DNA of 64,000 nt from Cryptomeria japonica (lineage: Eukaryota > Streptophyta > Pinopsida > Cupressales > Cupressaceae): the NCBI RefSeq assembly GCF_030272615.1, contig NW_026729323.1, positions 36,117 through 100,116 of the forward strand, given 5' to 3'. The notes below the pieces were generated by a model. The model was not told the origin of the DNA. It searched no databases and saw only the letters and a list, made by a program, of their open reading frames with translations. The translations under genes were made by a program, and so were the position numbers. Positions 43,830-57,243 of this stretch are shown piece by piece (positions within the stretch are counted from its first letter, which is position 1; every line of letters begins with the position of its first letter).

Positions 43830-44420
43830 GAAGCTATGGTGGCTCCATCTATGAACCCAAGAAAGGAGATACAAAAAGAAAAGTTAGAATTAGACAATGA
43901 CCTTAGGATCGCATTTGCAGAGGACACTATTAACCCTCAAATACAAGACATCAAAGAATGTACATTAATTTGTAAGTTATAGAATCTTATTCCTTATAAA
44001 TAAGATATATTTGACTGGGTTGAGTATGATTAGGAAGGAGTGTACAATGTTTTTTCTTTGATCACGATCTAGGTTTTTTTAACCATTTTTTCATATATAG
44101 AATTTAGAGACAAAAAATTTAGAGGGAAGACTTGGTTTCTAGATGGTGTAGGATTGCACACACAACCTTGGGTCCCACACTTTAAACCCTCCCTATCCCA
44201 TATTAAATCTATCTCCTTCTAGATTCAACTTCAATCTCTCCCTTTGTTGTTTATGAAATGGGAAATAATTGAAACCCTAGGTAACAACATAGGAATTTTT
44301 ATGAAGAGACATGATGTCTTCTCTGAAGACCTAGAAGCCCCTATTCATCTTTATGTCCTGTTGGATACCCAGAAACCTTTTTGTGAAACCATAACTATCC
44401 ATTCTAGAATGGGTGTCTAG
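43830..44420 (+). pseudogene. LINE ORF1 (DUF4283-type) remnant
   Basis: The plus strand reads RKEIQKEKLELDNDLRIAFA then QDIKECTLICKL. After a gap comes GKTWFLDGVGLHTQPWVPHF and IQLQSLPLLFMKWEIIETLG, followed by NNIGIFMKR. This order matches the DUF4283 domain in nucleic-acid-binding ORF1 proteins of plant LINEs (G-x-P-W-x-x ... W-V-R-L-x-x-L-P-L ... L-G-x-x-L-G). A TAG sits where the conserved Trp is expected. No knuckle was found downstream. No RT follows within the next kilobase, so the element is a fragment. Confidence 0.55.
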
Positions 44421-44628
44421 AACTAGAGGATATTTGTGGAGAATCTAGAATCAATTATGAGGGTCATTGAAGAGAAGCTGATTATAAATTTTTTCTCCAA
44501 TCTTTGGTGGAATATACACAAGAGTAAACTCTTGAGATCAAATTAGTAATATACCATCTTATGTTCCCTGAAATTACATCTAGCATGAAAGAAGAAAACA
44601 TCAAAACGAAGCCCTCTTACTTCATATT

Positions 44629-44790
44629 GATTCATTGCCTATGGCCAGACATGATCAAATTACTATATTAGCTCTGAATGTTTTAGAGAAATCCACCAAC
44701 TCTCATAATGATTCATTGATCATGGCCAGACATGATCAAATTACTATATTAGCTCTGAATGTTTTAGAGAAATCCACCAGGGGTAACCAA
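44629..44790 (+). repeat. 81-bp in-frame tandem duplication
   Basis: GATTCATTG followed by ATGGCCAGACATGATCAAAT begins at 44629 and 44710. The two copies are nearly identical, 27 codons each, within the 69-codon frame 44635-44844 downstream of the ORF1 remnant. Confidence 0.92.
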
Positions 44791-44849
44791 CTATATATTC
44801 TGGATAATAACATGCAGATCCTTCCCATGGATAATCAAATATAGATTAT

Positions 44850-47800
44850 AGTATCCTTGGAAAAGAATAAGATGGATTTAAAGAATAAAATCTATACCAT
44901 TAATGGGCAAAAAATTGGAGAAATCTAGAAACTCGGGTGGATTATAACAATGACACAAATACAAAATCAAATACAAAATCACATATTAGGAAATAGTAAG
45001 ATGCTATCTTTCAAGAATCCATGGTCTGGAGATAATCAACCACCTTACGGAGAATCTCACTAGACCTCTCCCAAAAGGTTTAGATTAATCTAAAGCTGAA
45101 TAACAAGTTTATTTGAGCAGTGGTTGTTGAAGATTCTGAAGAGTTTTAGAATACTTTAGTGGAATTACCCTTTAATGAATCTCTTACTCCTCAAACTAGC
45201 AAACAAAACAAGGGAATGAAATGGCAATAAATTTCATATGGCAATAAATTTCATAAAGAGGGAAGGGTGGATAATCTTGTATTATAAATAGCTATTGAGA
45301 CAGTATCTAAAATTGTAGTTGAGATAGGCATGGAGGACAATGACTAAGAAAAGGAAATTGGGCATATAGAAAACATACCACGGTGGGATATCCAAATGGA
45401 GGACAATTATTTAGAAAAGAATATGGAAAACTCACCAAATCACTTTTAAACATAGTGAATTTTTTAAAAAAATTATGGGAGTACTTGAAAATATTGCAGT
45501 ATAGCTACAAACTTTTCTTATAGATCTAAAACTTTTTCTCATCCTTTATAAGGTTATTTTAACAAAGTTGTCACCTCTCTTTGTAAAGGAATAGATGTTA
45601 ATCTAATTGGTATTTCCATGAGAGAAAGCATATACAATCTATGTATTCTTTCCAAAACCTATTTTCAACAACCTTTCTATTTTACCTTGCCTAACACAAA
45701 ATTTTAAAACTGGTCGAAATGAGAAAAAATAAGATTCCCTTCCCTTTGTTTGATCTGCACAAATATTTTCCCTCCTTTTTAACTTTTCTTCCAATTTGCA
45801 AATTCTTTCTTTTTTTTTCAACATAACTGTGTCCTTTCTACAATTACTGGAATCTTTCCTATGAAATAATTTTTCACATTAGAAAAAATATCATTTGACA
45901 ATAATAATATCCTTGATCTAATGTTTATAGACAACATTTCATATTTGTGTATAACAATTTCCATGATTCAACCCACATGCCAACAACTGAACAACTGAAT
46001 TTCCACGTAATTATTTCAATGTTGCCTCAAGTAATTATCCTGCTTGAAATATTATTCACTTAAGTGAATTAAATTTCCTTTGCATTTTCTCCATTTGTAT
46101 ACCATTTTCATGAAGTTTTTACTCCTTCCATTTATCATTTACCATCTCCTGTAAAATATTTCACTCTTAAGTGAACCATTTATTTTGTTGCACTTTATTT
46201 TGCAATAAAATACTTTTCTCTTCTTTCATAGAATAACTATTTTATCCTTTTTGATAATTATATGAAATCATTTTACATCTAAATGAAAATATATATCACG
46301 TATCTCACTGATGAACATGATATGATATTTCCTTAAGAAAACAACATTCTATCATACACGATCACTCATTTCTTTAATTGTCCCTAAAATCTTTCTAAGT
46401 CTTTTCCAATTTTATTGGAGATGAAAAAAAACATGCCCAACTTTAGTCACTTTCAAAAATAGATCACAGTACCATTCAGAATTAAAATGTTCTTTCTAGG
46501 CACAAAACACAAGTGCAACTGAAAATGCAACCAATAAAAAACCAACAATGAACTCCTCCAACTATTACTACAATACTGAAATCTAAATGTTTAACATCGT
46601 AGAATGCATCAAGGAAGGCATTTAATGATTTCAAGTCACATTGAATGATAGATAGATCACAGTGCCCCTGCAACAATAAGAGAAATCTTTAGACACAAAT
46701 GCGAAGTAAGCACAATCCCCTCTATCACATTTCCATATTCATTTGAAACTTTCATAAAATGCAAATCCACAGGTTCCTACGTGAACGTACCCTTATAGCA
46801 TATGTGTATTTTGTAAAATGAAACCAACACATATTGACAACTTTCAAGCCCAATCATACTCAACTTGCAACACTTGATATTAATCAACAAACAAAAACAA
46901 TAAATAATACTCCAAAGGCTTTTTCCATTTCAGTCCCCACCTGGTTTCAACTGTCCAAAACCCAGATTCAAAGGCTCATCTTTCGTATAGCCACTGAATA
47001 AATGAGAATGGTGATACACATAAGCCATCAAGCACATTACTTTGAGCCTGAGAAATCAACAAAATAGAAGGAAAACGCATTAAGTTGTGCTAAAAAAAGG
47101 AAAACTTTTTCATGTAACATGCCCTTGTTTTACCAAATAATTCTAATTCTTCTTTACATTAATGGAGTAAATTGTCTAGATAGGATATAAGAAAATGGGG
47201 GGAATTGCAAGCCACTGCAAAATCCATTTATAATACTGTTTCTAGAGAGGAGACATCTTAACTCGCAAAATTCTCTCAATTTTAGGGGGTAAAGACTTCT
47301 TAGCATCTTTGATGACTGTTCGTAGAATATGAGGCCATAGTTCTTTTTGTAAATTAGTGATTTCATTCTCACCCAACTCAAGTCCTTGTATTTCTCCATA
47401 AATTCATCCTTATTGCCGAATTTTTCTCGATCTAGGAAATGGAGTAGAGCCCACTAGGTACTTTATTATACACAAGTCCAAGAGAAACACCAACGATAAA
47501 GAGAAAAAATGTCACCACAAAGTTTAAAGTGTAACACCATTCTAAGTAAAGTGAGTGATAGCAGGTAGAATCCCACCAACATCATCAACTAATATCATAA
47601 GTGTAGTCGTAAGACGGACATCGATTGAGGCAAGGCGCCTATTCTTTCCCACCCCCTTATCGTTCCTGGCAATTGGAAATTGATGAGCTCCACTCCATTA
47701 CAAGTAGCACCTTCAGTATGCAAACATGGTGTTTAAAACAAGGCTAATCAGAGAACCACATCACTAGGTAGGCTGTAATCTTGTGCCCATTCCTCACCAA

Positions 47801-48187
47801 ACCCTAATTTCCTTGTGGGATAGTCGGGAATATATAGCTTTGGTAAAATTTTTATTTATTTTTATTTCGTTTACTTTATTCTCCACAAGCCTAACAAGTT
47901 CATGACCTAACTACCCATTTTAACATTGCAAAACACTCTCTTACTTGCACTTTTAATTCCTTTTCCCACTTCTATATGCGGGATAATGATTTTCTTAATC
48001 TACAAATACGAACTTATCTTTCACAACGTAACAGCATGCATTTGGGAATATTCATTTGGCTCTCACCATTTCCCCACAGTTCTACAGCATGTTTTGGCTT
48101 GATTGCTTTTGTTCAGCAAGATTGCAAGAGTAATAAAAATGAGCAATGCATATGCTATATAAAGAAGAGCTGCAGGGCAGCAGAGAG
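44850..48187. other. Unassigned A/T-rich sequence
   Basis: No retroelement domain, host gene or RNA gene recognised on either strand. Short open frames (45639-45824 and 47154-47399, minus) lack family motifs. The first 600 bases may still belong to the decayed LINE. Confidence 0.4.
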
Positions 48188-48449
48188 TGCAAGGATTTTG
48201 TTTATACTAAGATTTGCTAAAACTGGTAGCATATTTGTCTTGTAACAAAGAAGCAAGTTAGTAAGCTCAGATCGCATTTGCTGTGTTGGAATAGGATATG
48301 GACAAGGAATCCAGAGAATGCAAGGATTGTGTTTGTACTAAGATATGCTAAAACTGCTAGCAAATTTGTCTTGTAACAAAGAAGAAAGTTAGTAAGCTCA
48401 GATTGCATTTGCTGTGTTGGAATAGGATATGGACAAGGAATACAGGAAT
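48188..48449. repeat. 131-bp tandem duplication
   Basis: The unit starting TGCAAGGATT at 48188 recurs at 48319. Both contain TTTGTCTTGTAACAAAGAAG and TGCTGTGTTGGAATAGGATA. It lies directly upstream of the transporter fragment. Confidence 0.93.
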
Positions 48450-48550
48450 ATCATAAAATGATGTGTGACACAATTTGTTGACTGGGCAGTAAGTGATGTT
48501 TGGATGAATTGCGTTGTGAGCATTTGTGTGCGGTTGATGGCCCTAGTGGA

Positions 48551-48778
48551 ATGGCAGTCTATGTGCCACAATAGAGGACTCCTAAAGTGTGGGGAGTGCC
48601 GTTAGTGCCATGGCTGCCCTCACTGTCATTTGCAATTAGTGTGTTCCTCATGGGGTCTATGGAAAGCCAGACTTTTGTTAGGTTTGGGTTTTGTACAGCT
48701 GCCATACTTATTTATATCTTGTTCCGAAATCTAGATTCTGATTCTAATATCAGATACATAATTAATCACGTGCTGTAA
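48551..48778 (+). pseudogene. Cationic amino acid transporter C-terminal remnant
   Basis: The plus strand reads VPQ-stop-RTPKVWGVPLVPWLPSLS, then VFLMGSMESQTFVRFG and a hydrophobic AAILIYILF segment, ending at TAA 48776-48778. Plant CAT-type transporters end with this layout: P-K-x-W-x-V-P-x-x-P-W-L-P-S-L-S, followed by two membrane helices. A TAG replaces a residue in the loop before the first helix, and no other CAT exons were found nearby. It is probably a stranded last exon or processed fragment. Confidence 0.7.
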
Positions 48779-48779
48779 A

Positions 48780-50930
48780 ATAGCCAATTCAGGCACAACG
48801 ATCTTACATTGGGAAGTTCAAAAACATATAATTATATTGATCATTAAGGTAGTGAAACACTACAATCGCAGTAAATTCTGCATACATAGATATATCATCA
48901 GAACAGTCTTCATTGGACTTTATATTTTTCTTTCTTTTGGAAAGAATACGTTGAAGTTTACAACAGATTCAAAGGTTATATTATTCATATAAAACCCATT
49001 GATTGAGTCTTGTCGAAAGTCATCATACATTTCCAATCAAGTCCATAAGAAGCATAAGCATTATTGTCGCATTAAACTGTAAAGATAGGGGAAATCTTAT
49101 AAGGAATATTACATTACATTCGAAATTAAGTCCTCTACGAATCTGATTACACTCAGCCAAATGCAATTGGCAGTAGTTTCCCTTAGCACGCTTCTAGTCT
49201 TTGGTAGAAATGGAGCTTTGGAACAAGACCTGGATATTCATCACAATATAATCAAAACAAGTTTCTCCATAAAATGTCTCATCATCGAGGATTTGAGTCA
49301 TTGCAAATAGGTTTAGGATCCAAGCCCCAACAAGTCTTGATGGCCGTCAAAATCAAGGCCTGGAATAAGAATATGAACTAGCTAATTTTTCAACCTCTGT
49401 GTGCTTCCATAGGAATTGCATTTCTTTGATCCAATAAAACTTATGTAATTTCTAACAAAAACATAGTTTTTCTATACTCTCATTTATGTTTATGCCATTT
49501 TCCAAGGCTGTAATGACTCTGTGCTTCCACAATCATTGCAGTTAACGAAATTACATGTCTTTAACCATTTCCAGAATAATCCAATTTTACAAACTTATCC
49601 ACCAAACAAATGAAAAATCTTACATAAACTTAATTTTTCTATATTAACAGAAATGTTTGTGCTTTCTTCCAAGGACAAAATTTTCCTACAAACTAGAAGA
49701 GTGCTGGCAAGTTTGAAGTCGGTCTCAACAACCTTATCCTGAATGTGTCTAGTTCCTGGCAGAATTAGAGCTTTGGAAGAGGGCATGAACATGCATCACG
49801 ATATAATCAAAGCAACTTTTTAACAAAGTTGATAAAGGAATTATTACTGCATCATGCCATGGGGGCAGCATATGCACAAAAGTTACTTATGGAAGATGAA
49901 GAAGCATATTTATTTATTAAATATAAACTTACTAAAAATATGTTAGCATGGAAGATTTATTTATTAAATATAAACTTACTAAAAATATGTTAGCATGGAA
50001 GATTTTGTTTACTGCAGAAACAAAGCATGGAAACAAAACTAGCTAATTTTTGTCCTGACTATAATATTTAACGCTATATAACACATATAGATAAAGACTG
50101 AAAGTATACCCAAATTAATGTTCCAAAGCAATGCAGCAACATCAGAAGAAATAGCAGATCTCATCTGTATAAAGGCTTATACAATAAGGCAGAAAATATT
50201 ATGACATGAGAGCCTTTAAGATTTAACATATGAAATTAATAAACTCAAAGCTATTTTAAGAGGAATAACATGAATTAGCAAATGAAATCAAGAAAGTTGA
50301 AACTATTTTAAAGAGAAATTGCTACTTATGTGGCATTTTGAGTAGACAACAACATATTGAGAGTATCAATATCAAGCTCATCTCCAAAAAAATGTTAGGG
50401 ACAAACAGCAAGTACAATACCACAAAGCTAGTTAACAAATGGATGTCAAACAAAATATCCAAAGAATTAGATACTTATAGATATAGCTAATGGAGCAGCA
50501 GATCGAGGAACAACTAGGACAAGAGTGTAAACAATAATAACATGGGGATGGGAAAACAAAAATTTGCTTGGTGAAAAAAAAAGTCCCCCAGATGTGGATG
50601 CCAGTGATGGAGGACACCATGGAACACAATTATATGATTACCAAAATAACTCTGAACAGTGAAAAAGGATTTGAATGGGACTTAAAATAAAATAATTAAT
50701 ACCAGAGTTGGCTTCATCACTGGTGTCATACAGCGCAGAAGCTGAAATTTTGTATTTTCATCCCCATGAGTCCTTTTCTGCATATTAAGCTTTAATGAAA
50801 ATACACTGCATGTTATCAGAAGCATCACACGGTGAACAACCCTAAAAGAATGGAAGTTAAAAATAAGTACGAGTTTGTTTTCATTTTATTTGCTTTCAGA
50901 AATAAAATAAAATATTGCTGCTAGGGAATC
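48780..50930. other. Unassigned sequence with a short local duplication
   Basis: No domain recognised. Strings near 49206 and 49756 (GAGCTTTGGAA ... CATCA-ATATAATCAAA) resemble each other, which suggests an old local duplication. Confidence 0.4.
49909..50002. repeat. 47-bp perfect tandem duplication
   Basis: TTTATTTATTAAATATAAAC begins at 49909 and at 49956, and the 47-base units read the same. Confidence 0.95.
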
Positions 50931-50937
50931 TTGCTCA

Positions 50938-51420
50938 CCTTAACCATGCAGATGAGTGGGATAATGTCTGGCAGATCCTCTCTCTACGCTATGAATACAA
51001 TAAAAGCGCCCAAAGGAGAAATACCAGCAGCACAAGCAACATTTGATTGCAATCAATAGGTCCAAAAAGACCATACTACTAAAAATTCCAAAATCCTCTT
51101 TTTGTTGCGTCCACGGATACATGTTGCAGAACGAATTTGATCCTCAGGCTAGCAGCCGGGGCCGGGGCCTCAGAGAGAAGAGAATAGAAAGCGCCTTCGC
51201 TTTTTTTCGTTAGCAAAACCTTCCACCGTTCGAAAAAAGTGGCATGCCATGCCCGTTGCATTCTCTATTTTCTTCAGCTTTATGCCTTGTCCTATTTGAA
51301 ATATCCAATACCTAACGTGCAAAGAGCTTTCAAAGTTACACAAAATATTACAGAACACACAGAACCTAGAAAGACCCTCAGTCACTTATCTGCCCTGCAC
51401 CCTGCATTTTCCTGAAAATC
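50938..51420 (-). other. GC-richer segment, candidate first exon of a minus-strand transcript
   Basis: Against an AT-rich background this segment contains GC-rich strings (about 51150-51180) and minus-strand frames of 60-71 codons. It has a splice-donor-like AAG/GTGAGC at 50939, directly after CATGGTTAAG. A possible acceptor and exon lie at about 50710-50780 (TTAATATGCAG before AAAAGGACTCATGG). No protein family is recognised. It could be a 5' untranslated exon or chance. Confidence 0.25.
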
Positions 51421-54064
51421 TGCTGTGCACTTTGGTAATGGTGAGTTCTCTAGTCTTGGTATACGGGAGTATGTCTGCAAACCCTATGCAACACCAATCA
51501 AAAGGAACCAAAATACGATATAGAAAAATTTCTACTGAAAAATGAGCAACTTCTTTCTAAGAAATAACTGAAAATAAAGCCATACAGAAGTTTCTCGCAA
51601 ATCCATTGGCTGAAGCATAAAAGATTAATCACCATTTAAAAGCTATGCCTCCGCTATAGTTCCCTAGCACACGAACTAATAAATAAAATAATTGATTTAA
51701 GATATAAAATCATTACTAAACCAACCAACATTATATGTTTTACTATTTAAATCATAAATTATAAGATGATTTAAATAATAAGCATCTTTTTAAAATCAAA
51801 TTTTATGTTTGGTTCTCTTGTAAGCTCCACTAAAAAATGTTTTCAAACAAAGATAAAGTTGGTATTTTATAAGATACCTTTTTATACTTATTTATTTGTA
51901 TACACTAAAGATGATTTTTGATAAGGTGTTTATAAAAATTCAAATGAAATACAATATCTTGAGATGGTCTTTTTAAAAATTACGAATCATTGGAGCAATG
52001 CTCTTTTATTTATTTTCAAATTATTTGATCCCTCATCTTCCCCTCATTGATGATGCTAGGAAGATCATAGCTAATCTATCAAAAGATACCATATTTTTCA
52101 TTTTTTGTGGCTCTCAATCTTTACAAATAATAAATAATGTTGCAATCATTGACCCTAACTTTCAAAACTACAATTTCCTTTTCTCATGGACATGGTTCTC
52201 TTAGTATGTCAGTCTCTAACAAGATTCCATTATTGAGGCTAACTATTTTTCTAATTTGTGCTCAATAATCTTTTGAAGACACTCTTATACAACATTATGT
52301 GGTCATTGGCTTGTAGTTAATTGATATTAGTCCTACCCCTAGTGATTCTTAGGGGAAATGTAATGATAAGGACTCCCCTCCTTCTACAATTGCTTTAGCT
52401 ATTTAGTTTACTTATGTTGAATTTTTTCTCAATCTACCATTTAAACTTTATAGATGTGTCTTTTTATTGAAGATTTGTTTTAATATTGTATTACTAGTTT
52501 TTATTAAGTTTAATTAATTAATTAAAAAAATCATTATATAAATAAATAAAACAATAATTTTCAGTTAAACTAAAATAAACAATATAAAAAAATAAAACAT
52601 TATAAAAAAAGAATTATATCTCAACATACTAAACAAAATAAATTTTTTTTATAATAACTCTATATAGTATTATTAACCAACTCCAACAATAAAATTAACC
52701 CAAAAGTCGCATCCCTTAAAATAGTGAAAGGGGAGGCTATAAATTAGGAACCAGATGTTCCGTATTTAGATCATACAATTTACATTTCCTTTCAAAATTC
52801 AGCAACATTACAATGCCTTCAACTTGTCTTATGCAAAACCTCTAAGGCATCAAAATATTTATAGAGCTCATCACAAAAGTGGTATGTACACATGGTTTCC
52901 AAAACCAACTTCAAAGCATGAGATGGATTCTATTGGATTTACATGATGTATGTTTATGATCTATATGATTATGGATTCTAGCCGTGTCATGATGGATTTT
53001 GTTATGATGATGTCTGACTATGCATGGTTCTATAATTCTATATGTGATGATGAATGATACTTATGATGGATACAAATGATTCTATTTTTATGATTCCTTT
53101 TATGATTTTATGCATAGTACTATGAGATGGATGCAATGTAATACAATGATGATGTAATTCTACATGATTTGAGATGATATGAATGTTTTATAGAATGAAT
53201 GATCTAATTGATTGAATGAATGATTGGATGACCTATATGTGCAAGATGGATAAATTGATTATTTTTTTTTATTTCTAATGTACTCAATCACTTAATAAAA
53301 GAGATAACATCACTTGACCTTAGCCTCTAGAAAATGAGATTCGATCTTGTATGCACCTTGAATGCAACATGCAATCTAATCTAAATATGCAAGTATGCCA
53401 GTAATGTCATGTTATCATCAAACCGAACACTTTGATCATTCTTTTTATCATCATTGAACCATTAAAATGTGGTAGGTGAGTGCAAACATCAATGGTATAA
53501 TTAAACCATGATGACCTGAGCACCAGTTACTTAGATTTTGATATTGCAAGTTAACACAAGCATCAAGATATAATGGACCAACATGATTTGAGTGTTTCTT
53601 GCGCACAAATAGACAAAAGTTAATCATTCTCCTATGCAAACCCAAAATTTCATCTATGATATTTGATTTATCATGTCCCATGACAAATTTTCATAGTAAT
53701 AATGATTAACTAACATGCAACAGACAAAGAAAAGATCATGCTCTGTCCTTGGTTTCTCTAGTACAAGATATCCTTGAGTCACTTAGGAAGCATGATAACA
53801 AAAATCAAAACACAACAGTTGAACATTCAAACTAAAGTGTTTCAAATGTGATTTAGAGTATATTATCCATTGATTTGGTGTTAAGTTGGATTTTGATACT
53901 CATGTCCAATGTTGAATTTCTCGATCTTTGCACTTCACAACTGTTGCTTGTCTGATACGTTTAAGCTCAATGTAGATTATTAAAAATGAGGCCTGGTTAG
54001 ATACAACAGGCTTTACTGTGGATATGTACAATGGTGATGGACATATGTGAGAGACATGACTAAA
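51421..54064. other. Unassigned A/T-rich sequence; right part may be the 3' region of the gypsy element
   Basis: 52900-53270 is rich in ATGAT-type low-complexity sequence. 53280-54060 lies downstream of the gypsy integrase (minus orientation) and may be that element's long 3' untranslated region. No LTR pair was found in the window to confirm it. Confidence 0.4.
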
Positions 54065-54269
54065 TAGATGGAGAAGTTGATTGAAAAATGGCGTCCATTT
54101 CTAGGTTTTCACCGTTTGTTTTTATTGCACTTTTTCTCATATTTGATTTTACTTTTTTGGATTTTTTGCTTTTCTGATTTTTTAATTTTTTTATTTGTTT
54201 TTGGATTTTTTTTGTTTTTTGGATTTTTGTTTTTTGGATTTTCTTTGATATAGAACTTTTTCAGATGAA

Positions 54270-55221
54270 TTCTATTAATGGGTTCCTCGAGCTAATCTCC
54301 TTCAGGTACAAACAATTGATAAGCACTAGATCCATATGCATCTGTGACAACAAACGGACCCAACCAATTTGGCTCGAACTTCCCCTTCTTTTCACGGTCC
54401 TACTAATTACGTGGATTATCCTTAAGCACAAGATCACCAACTTGAAACATTCTAGGCTTGACCTTATGATTTTAACTGTGGAAACATCGTTTGTTGGTAG
54501 ACTCTCAAGTGATCAACAACTTTTTGTTGATGTTATTGCAATAATTAAAGTTCTTGCAATCTAGACACCTGTTGTTCCTCATCTGGAATGAGACCCTTTA
54601 GTGACACATGGAGAGATGGTATTTCAACCTCCACTGGTAATATTGCTTCAGACCCATAGACAAGGGAATATGGTGTGGCACTTGTCAGGGGTGTGAATAC
54701 TAGTGTGATATGCCCATAGAGCAAGGTTTAATTGAACATGTCGGTCTCTGCTAGCATTATTAACTGTCTTCCTCAAAAAAATTCAGATTGTTTTGTTTGA
54801 TGCTTCTGCTTGACTATTTCCTTGAGGGTAATAAGGTCTGGAAAACCTTTGGTGAATCTAGAACTTTTTGTAGAGCTCTCTTACATCTTGATTTTTGAAT
54901 GTTTGCCCATTATCAGTGATAATAGCCATAGGGATACCATAGGAATATATGATTTAGTTCAAAATGACTGCCGCAATCTACGTCCCTATGACATTGGTGA
55001 GTGGCACTGCTTCAATCCATTTTTTAAAATACTTAGTAGCTCCATTGACAAAACAGCCATGATGTTGCCAAAGCATGAAGCTCCTGTGCTAGTGTTTGTA
55101 TGAGATCACCATGAACTTGACATTGTTTGCACTTTTTGGTGAATTTAAAAGAATCTCTTTCCATAGTAGGCCAATAGTAACGTAATTGTATGAGTTTCTT
55201 TGAAAGAGTAAGACCACTCAA
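54270..55221 (-). pseudogene. Gypsy integrase remnant
   Basis: 55033-55221 reads LRYYWPTMERDSFKFTKKCK then QCQVHGD, the HHCC zinc domain and following helix. Near 54790-54850 YYPQGNSQAEASNKTI matches the end of the catalytic core with its Glu. 54270-54470 reads KFEPNWLGPFVV and INRIHLKKFY, the C-terminal domain. The tail to 54065 is Lys/Asn/Pro-rich. Integrase would insert the cDNA; several stops make it inactive. Confidence 0.82.
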
Positions 55222-55534
55222 ATGAGTACCATAAATACCATTATGGACTTCATTTAAAGCCTTCTCAGATTCTTCCTGCTCAAGACATCTGAGGAGAGTA
55301 CCATCAAGACCTCATCTATATAGGGTATCCGCGATAAGGGTGTAACGAGAGGATTATCGAATTAATTTTTTTTGAATTCCTTGATAGGTTAGAAGGAAGG
55401 GTTTCATCTTTCAAGTAGGTGTAAATTTGGCCATAACAAGAGGAATTGGGTACTACTAGGTGACATATGATCCAAGAATTAGGACAATCCTAACTAGGGT
55501 GAAACAATTCTTCCACTGGGAACTCATAACAATC

Positions 55535-56197
55535 TCAGTTTTCTTTTGTTTTAAGTAGAGAGGCAATTGTGGCCATGGCATCAACTACTTTGTTGTCATT
55601 CCTCAGGATTTTCTCAAGAGAAATATCCACAAAGTACTTTCTAAAGTCATCAATCATATCCTTGTAAGGCATTAACTTTTCATCTTTGGTTTGATATTCA
55701 TCATTGACTTGATTGATGACGAGCCGAGAATTTCCAAAAACTTGCAATTATGTGACATTTCATTATGAAGCCATCTCGATTTATGTTACCAATGTCATAT
55801 ACTCTACCATATTATTGGTGCAAGGGAAAATGAGTTTTTATTCTTTTGGAATTGTATGACCTTGAGGTGTGATAAATAGAAAGCCTACCCCCGATCCATG
55901 TTGTGTGTAAGAGCCATCAAAATATAATTGCCATGTTTGCTTAGTTACCATGAGAATGTCAGTATCTGGAAAGTTAACATGTATTGGATGATCATCCTGG
56001 AATGGTGCTTCTACTAATTGGTCAGCGATCACTTGTCCTTTTATAGCATTTTTTTCAATATATTCAATATCAAACTCACTCAGGATCATTACCCATTTTG
56101 CTAATCTACCAGTTAAGGCTGCCTTGCTAAGAATATATTTTAGTGTATCAATTTTCACTATCAACTTTACTAAATGGGTTAGCATATAGTGTCTCAT
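55535..56197 (-). pseudogene. Gypsy RNase H regions
   Basis: 55838-56197 reads DTLKYILSKAALTGRLAKWV and IKGQVIADQL, the end of the RT-linked RNase H. WQLYFDGSYTQHGSGVGFLF then starts a second RNase H. 55535-55747 continues with SRLVINQVNDEY and VVDAMATIASLL. Two RNase H modules in tandem are characteristic of Tat-lineage elements. Confidence 0.82.
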
Positions 56198-56419
56198 CTT
56201 CTAGGATGCAAATACTACTGCTAAGGATGACTTCTCAATAGATGAGTAGTTGATCTCATATCCGAGTAAGGTCTTGTTGATGTAGTAAATAGCTCATTCT
56301 TTGCCTCCATGATCCAATTATGCTAACAAATCTCCTAATGATACATCAGTGGCTGATATGTACAATAATAATGACTTGCCTTCAATCGGTGACATTAGAA
56401 TAGGTGGGTTCATTATATA

Positions 56420-57238
56420 TTACTTTATTTCATGAAAGGCTTCTTCACAGGTATCATCCCATCTAAATGGAACATTTTTATGCAATACATGTGTGAAAGG
56501 ATGATATCTATCAGCTAGTTCGGATATGAACCTTCTAATGGATTGAAGTCTTCCTTGAAGCAGTCTTAGCTGACTGATATTTTTGAGAGATTCCATTTCC
56601 ATGTTGCTTTAACTGTGGTTGGATCTACTGTAATGCCTCGTGCTGAAACAATATATCCCAGAAGTCTACCAGATGTGACACCAAATGCACATTTCTTTGG
56701 ATTTAGCCTTAATTGGTATTTCTCCAAGTGGTCAAAGATCTTTGCTAGGATTTTCAGATATGCTTCTCTAGTATGTGACTTAGCCAATAGATCATCAATG
56801 TAATATGCTATGAAGGTATGCATCATATCATGAAAAATTGTTGATTTCTCTTTGGTAGGTAGCTCCTACATTCTTGAGTCCAAAAGGCATTACATTACAG
56901 CAAAAAGTACCCCATGGACATGTGAAGGCTATCTTCTCTTGAACTTCTAGTGATCTTTTGATTTGGTTATAGCCTGAGAAACCGTCCATGAGAGAGAACA
57001 TTTCATGTCCAGTTGTCAACTTCACAATGATATCTATATTAGGTAAAGGAAAATCATCCTTGGGACACGCCTTTTTGAGATCTCTGAAGTCTATGCACAC
57101 CCCGATACTTTTCTCTGGCTAAGAAATAGGAACTATATTGTATACCCATTCTGGATATGCTACTGGTCTGATAAATCCTACGTCTAGAAATTTCTTCAAT
57201 CTTCTTTGACCAATAAGGCTATATGAGGATGCATCTTT
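56420..57238 (-). pseudogene. Gypsy reverse transcriptase remnant
   Basis: 57119-57238 reads KKFLDVGFIRPVAYPEWVYN. 56828-57100 reads CIDFRDLKKACPKDDFPLPN, SGYNQI and VMPFGLKNVGATYQR. 56566-56826 carries YIDD at about 56802-56791 and HLEKYQLRLNPKKCAFGV. Block order and motifs are those of Ty3/gypsy RT. Frameshifts separate the blocks. Confidence 0.88.
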
Positions 57239-57243
57239 CTTAG
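57239..57243. repeat. Target-site duplication, left copy (CTTAG)
   Basis: Identical to 58783-58787. Removing the insertion rejoins the gypsy frame at the start of RT. Confidence 0.85.

Noticed and set aside
43457-43927. Minus-strand 156-codon frame with one TGA
   Set aside because: The plus strand here reads as LINE ORF1 (RKEIQKEKLELDNDLRIAFA leading to DUF4283-like sequence); the minus frame matches nothing.
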